Shown: piece by piece, positions 60,920 through 64,000 of the stretch
How the letters are laid out: every line of letters begins with the position of its first letter
How positions within the stretch are numbered: the stretch's first letter is position 1
Source of the DNA: CAWBUW01 sp963792075
GTDB lineage: Bacteria; Chloroflexota; Anaerolineae; Anaerolineales; UBA4823
NCBI GenBank assembly: GCA_963792075.1
Contig: CAWBUW010000012.1
Coordinates: forward strand, 1,612,001-1,676,000
Direction: 5' to 3'
DNA: 64,000 nucleotides
Translations under genes and position numbers: made by a program
The notes under the pieces: generated by a model
Database searches by the model: none
The model's input: only the letters and a program-made list of their open reading frames with translations
What the model was told of the DNA's origin: nothing

Positions 60920-62613
60920 GGTAGATACATTTCACAGGTTCCAGCAGCAATCTCACAGCGCACCAATTCCTCATCTCGCCACAATACCCGGAAAACCTGG
61001 GAGTCTGCCTGGGGTGTCCAGAAGACCATGGGGTCGCCCAGTGGCAGATGCAGCGTAGCCAGGAATTTCCCCTCGCACTCCGGGGGCCTGAGGTAATTCC
61101 CGGCACCGGCAATCTCCAGGCGGAAACACCAGTCGAGCAGAGAGGATTGGGAATATTCAGCCCATTTGTTACCACTGAAGCGGTTGAGCGTCTTCCCGTT
61201 GGCATCGAGACGCTCGAAGGCAACCCCGGCGATCAAGTCGCCTACGCCGCTGAGCTGTTTCATATAGAAACCGGTTTCATTATAGTACAAAATGAACTTG
61301 CGCCGGTCGGTATATTTCAGGGTAGGTGATGGCGCCGGATCTGTGGCGGGCGGAGCGGGCTGCCCCGGCGGAGTATCGGAAAGCAGGGGGAGGGGAGTTT
61401 GAGTTTGAGAGGGTGGCTGCGTGGGTGCATCGCCGGGAATGGGCGAAGAGATGGCCGGTTGGGGTGTGGAGAGGATGGCAGTAAGATCGGCCGTCGCCAG
61501 GGTGATCGACGCGGACTCAGGTGGCAACGTCGTAGGGGTTTTCTTCGCCGCCAGGGTTCCCTTCAGGCCGAGGCCGGCGATCACCGCGGCTGCGCTCAAC
61601 CCCAGACACAAGATGGCGATCAGGGCGATCCAGGATGTCCAGCCGGCCCGGCGAGGCGCCTCAGGCTTGCTGGCGAGAGGGGCGGCCGCGGCGGGAGTTG
61701 GGTGGGGCGCAGAGGCCGGGATGGGGGGCAGTGGTGGGGGTGTGGGCTGCCCGGAGATTGGCAGGCCAGTAGTGTGGGGAGCTTTCAGCGCTGTTTCCAG
61801 GCTGTCCATCAACGCCATCCCGGTCGGGTAGCGTTCGGCAGGTCCTTTTTCCAGGGCCCGAAGGAGCACGGCTTCGACAGCAGCGCTCAAGTTGGGGTTG
61901 ATCTGGCGTGGCGGGGGCGGTGGCTGGGTAATCTGCTGCAGGGCTACGGAGGTGGGGGATGGATCGTCGAAAGGCACCACACCGGTTAACATTTCGTATA
62001 GCATCACGCCCAGCGAATATAGATCGCTTTGCGGCACCGCTGAATTCGAACGGCGGGCCTGCTCGGGAGCGGTATAGTGCGCGGTGCCAAACGCCTCTCC
62101 CAGGGAACCCTGGTTCGTATCGAGGGCCAGTCCAAAATCGGTCAGCACTACCCGGCCGTCTGAGGCTACCAGCACGTTGAGCGGTTTGACGTCCCGGTGG
62201 ATCACTCCCTTTTGATGGGCGTAGTCGAGGGCGCTGGCGATGGCCCGCCCGTAGCGCAGCACGTCCGCAGCGGGCAATAGCTGGCCGCGAGTGGTCTGAT
62301 CGAACAGGATTTGGGCCAGGGTTGTGCCGTCGATGTACTCCATCGCAAAATAATATAAACCGTCTACATCCCCGGCGTAATAGACCTGGACAATATGTTC
62401 GTGCCGCCAGGTCGCCACGGCCTGCGCTTCCTGCACAAAGCGGGCTGTATAGGAGTCCTTGGCCCGGAAATGGGGGTCGATGACTTTTATCGCCACAGGA
62501 CGGTTTAGCCGGACATCGGTAGCATAGTAAACCGTAGCCATACCACCCCGCCCGATCAGGCGTTCGATCCGGTAGTTGGCAAGCTGGCGTCCGATCAGAG
62601 GGTCATTCGTCAT
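60916..62613 (-). CDS. Hanks-type Ser/Thr protein kinase with extracellular domain
   Basis: A 565-residue kinase of the same plan. It has LIGRGGMATVYYATD, HRDVKPLNVLV, DFGLALD and APEQARRS in residues 1-270, a membrane helix (SWIALIAILCLGLSAAAVIAGLGL), a Pro/Thr-rich stalk and an outer domain of about 150 residues with no family I recognise. It lies between the unknown gene and the first kinase, coupled by 4-base overlaps on both sides, so the three form one operon. Confidence 0.92.
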   Translation of the reverse strand: MTNDPLIGRQLANYRIERLIGRGGMATVYYATDVRLNRPVAIKVIDPHFRAKDSYTARFVQEAQAVATWRHEHIVQVYYAGDVDGLYYFAMEYIDGTTLAQILFDQTTRGQLLPAADVLRYGRAIASALDYAHQKGVIHRDVKPLNVLVASDGRVVLTDFGLALDTNQGSLGEAFGTAHYTAPEQARRSNSAVPQSDLYSLGVMLYEMLTGVVPFDDPSPTSVALQQITQPPPPPRQINPNLSAAVEAVLLRALEKGPAERYPTGMALMDSLETALKAPHTTGLPISGQPTPPPLPPIPASAPHPTPAAAAPLASKPEAPRRAGWTSWIALIAILCLGLSAAAVIAGLGLKGTLAAKKTPTTLPPESASITLATADLTAILSTPQPAISSPIPGDAPTQPPSQTQTPLPLLSDTPPGQPAPPATDPAPSPTLKYTDRRKFILYYNETGFYMKQLSGVGDLIAGVAFERLDANGKTLNRFSGNKWAEYSQSSLLDWCFRLEIAGAGNYLRPPECEGKFLATLHLPLGDPMVFWTPQADSQVFRVLWRDEELVRCEIAAGTCEMYLP

Positions 62614-64000
62614 CTAGAGCTTTCTCCTTTAGCCTGTGAGACGCGCGTCTGGCGGCTGGCTTGGGTGATCAGGTGCAGGTCGACCACGTAGCGGTTCAAC
62701 CCCTCGGCATAAGCGTTGACATATTCTTGGGCGATGCGCTCGGCCAGCCCGGCTTGCCCAACCTGGACCAGCAGACCTACGTGCGGGCGGAAGTCGCGCA
62801 GCGAGATACGCATAACGGCTGCAGCATCCGTAATGACTCCCCAGGCCAGGGTCTTTTTATCATTGTCGTCTTTGGCTGTGATAAAGCGCACCAGCGTACT
62901 GGTGGGAGCTACATTGCCCACGTTTGAAAAGACCTCGCGGCCCTTAATGATGTCGTTGAGCATGTCGATCCGGGTGGGCACGGCCTCGAGCATGCGCTGA
63001 AGCGGCACAGGCAAATAGGCCAACATCTTGATCGCCCCCATGCTGGCCGTCTCGCCGGCCAGGGCAATCTCTTTCGCTCGGCTGAGCACGCTCCCAAACC
63101 CGGCCAGGCTGGCCAGGTACTCACGCTGCAAACGGTTGAATGTTTCATATAGGTTACTGCGCTCGCCTGCTGCACCCTGGTAGTCTGCCAGCGCGACCAT
63201 GGTCTGGCGGTGCAGTTCGAGCAGTTGCAGATCCTCCAACGGGATTTCAAAATTGAGCGGATAGAGCCGGTCGCGCGGCGAGCGCTGGCTGGCGTCGACG
63301 GGGATCAGCACAGACGGTGAAGCCGCGAGCTTGGTCAGGGCGTTCAGGGCGGCGGAAGCTGCCGCCTGGGTGGCAGTATTTGGCCCCGCCTGCAGGGCTT
63401 GCAGGTCAGCCAGCAGGGCCGAGTCTGGGCGATAAGTGACCGCGTGGATGGCGCGGTACAGCACCAGCAGATCGTTGACGGTCAGGTTGAGCAGGTCCGA
63501 GCGCTGCTTGAAGAGCTTGCGCAAGCGCAGAACCGCTTTGAGGTTGACTGCCTCCGTCTCAGCTCCAACTTCGATTGTTACCTGGGGGGCCGTGCGGGCA
63601 CGTTCCGCCGCGGCGGGTGAGAAGCCAAAGGTTAACTGCCGCGGCGGGCGGGGTCCAGGCAGTTGAGGCGGCAGCGAGTGCAGGTATACAGCCCATGATA
63701 GGGCTTCGTTGGTCATGATCTCGGCCAGGGCTGCACCGGTTGCCCCATCGAAGAAAATGTGGGATTGGTCGAAGAGGAAGGTCTCACCGGTGTCGAAAAT
63801 AGTCACGGGATGGTCCCCGATACCGCGCTCGGCCTGCCTTATGCGCGAAAGTGGCACAAGCTTTGGCACTTCGGGTGAGTGGGCCCAGCGCGGCTGGAAA
63901 TCGGAATTGATCAGGATCGGGGCCGTACGCAGCGCCTCTAGCGCCGCTTGGGTCGCCCCATCGAGCTTCGCCAGGATTGCAGGGAGAGCGGAGCGCTGGG
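62610..64000 (-). CDS. Unknown large protein, 5' end beyond the window
   Basis: The frame stays open to the right edge, so at least 460 residues are coded and the GTG at 63869 is not the natural start. I do not recognise the family with certainty. The visible part is soluble and mostly helical, with segments such as FLFDQSHIFFDGATGAALAEI, LLNLTVNDLLVLYRAIHAVTY and LRDFRPHVGLLVQVGQAGLAERIAQEY. The His-x3-Asp-Gly pattern in the first of these slightly recalls acyltransferase active sites (CoA-dependent acyltransferase, H-x3-D-G). It is coupled to two kinase genes by a 4-base overlap. Confidence 0.6.
   Translation of the reverse strand, partial: QRSALPAILAKLDGATQAALEALRTAPILINSDFQPRWAHSPEVPKLVPLSRIRQAERGIGDHPVTIFDTGETFLFDQSHIFFDGATGAALAEIMTNEALSWAVYLHSLPPQLPGPRPPRQLTFGFSPAAAERARTAPQVTIEVGAETEAVNLKAVLRLRKLFKQRSDLLNLTVNDLLVLYRAIHAVTYRPDSALLADLQALQAGPNTATQAAASAALNALTKLAASPSVLIPVDASQRSPRDRLYPLNFEIPLEDLQLLELHRQTMVALADYQGAAGERSNLYETFNRLQREYLASLAGFGSVLSRAKEIALAGETASMGAIKMLAYLPVPLQRMLEAVPTRIDMLNDIIKGREVFSNVGNVAPTSTLVRFITAKDDNDKKTLAWGVITDAAAVMRISLRDFRPHVGLLVQVGQAGLAERIAQEYVNAYAEGLNRYVVDLHLITQASRQTRVSQAKGESSR

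Overview
The window is bacterial, GC-rich (a short AT-rich stretch at the left end excepted), and most likely from a member of the Chloroflexota, probably class Anaerolineae. The supporting signs are an alternative complex III (act) operon with a DUF3341 subunit, a DUF5317 membrane protein next to an HD-GYP protein, a MalT-type ATPase fused to a BTAD domain, a dnaB-dnaD-tandem dnaC cluster, paired band-7 proteins, Hanks-type kinases with Pro/Thr-rich stalks, and a lipoprotein with a long Thr/Pro linker. This placement is inference from gene content, not a phylogeny.

Layout. 1-2.7 kb: tail of an AT-rich DNA methyltransferase gene, a second restriction-enzyme-like tail, an SMC/OLD-like ATPase and an unknown partner, which looks like a defence locus. 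2.7-3.2 kb: a decayed IS4-type element with perfect 18-bp ends. 3.3-7.0 kb: glgX, a secreted metallophosphoesterase and the RNase P RNA. 7.4-12.1 kb: an AbiE-type toxin-antitoxin pair with a 13-bp operator-like palindrome, then two frameshifted accessory genes. 12.0-18.9 kb (minus strand): an HD-GYP/DUF5317 operon led by a 47-residue membrane peptide, a large regulator and an SGNH hydrolase. 19.3-26.7 kb (minus): alternative complex III with five-haem ActA and three monohaem cytochromes c. 27.0-28.4 kb: a Rieske oxygenase and a peroxiredoxin-like gene with an in-frame UGA. 28.6-33.8 kb: an ABC-2 exporter and a P2-type cation ATPase. 33.9-44.3 kb: an amino-sugar uptake and catabolism operon (HutC regulator, nanE, DUF4127, glycoside hydrolase, ABC importer, ROK kinase, SIS protein). 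44.4-54.6 kb: a YfcC-type carrier, a membrane-anchored DsbA-like gene with an in-frame UGA, a response regulator with a degenerate receiver, a bifunctional nuclease, dnaB/dnaD/tandem dnaC, hutU and an Rrf2 regulator. 54.9-64 kb: ugd with a methyltransferase, two SPFH proteins, two Ser/Thr kinases and a truncated unknown gene.

The most notable observation is two independent probable selenoproteins. In each, a UGA replaces the first cysteine of a thioredoxin-fold CxxC motif (U-P-F-C at 28105 and U-P-Y-C at 46339), the protein continues in frame to a normal end, and a short strong hairpin with a G in the first two loop positions lies 20-40 nt downstream, as expected for a bacterial SECIS. A second theme is a set of long near-perfect intergenic hairpins with tiny loops, G-run/C-run bases and a GC-NNN-GC apex but unrelated arm sequences. 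Two related copies (19927-20005 and 42288-42391) have the inner segment inverted between conserved flanks.

Several genes carry single-base frameshifts (near 9373, 11139, 11543, 16735 and 26103). At least the one in the Tat signal of the complex III iron-sulfur subunit looks more like a sequence error than real decay.
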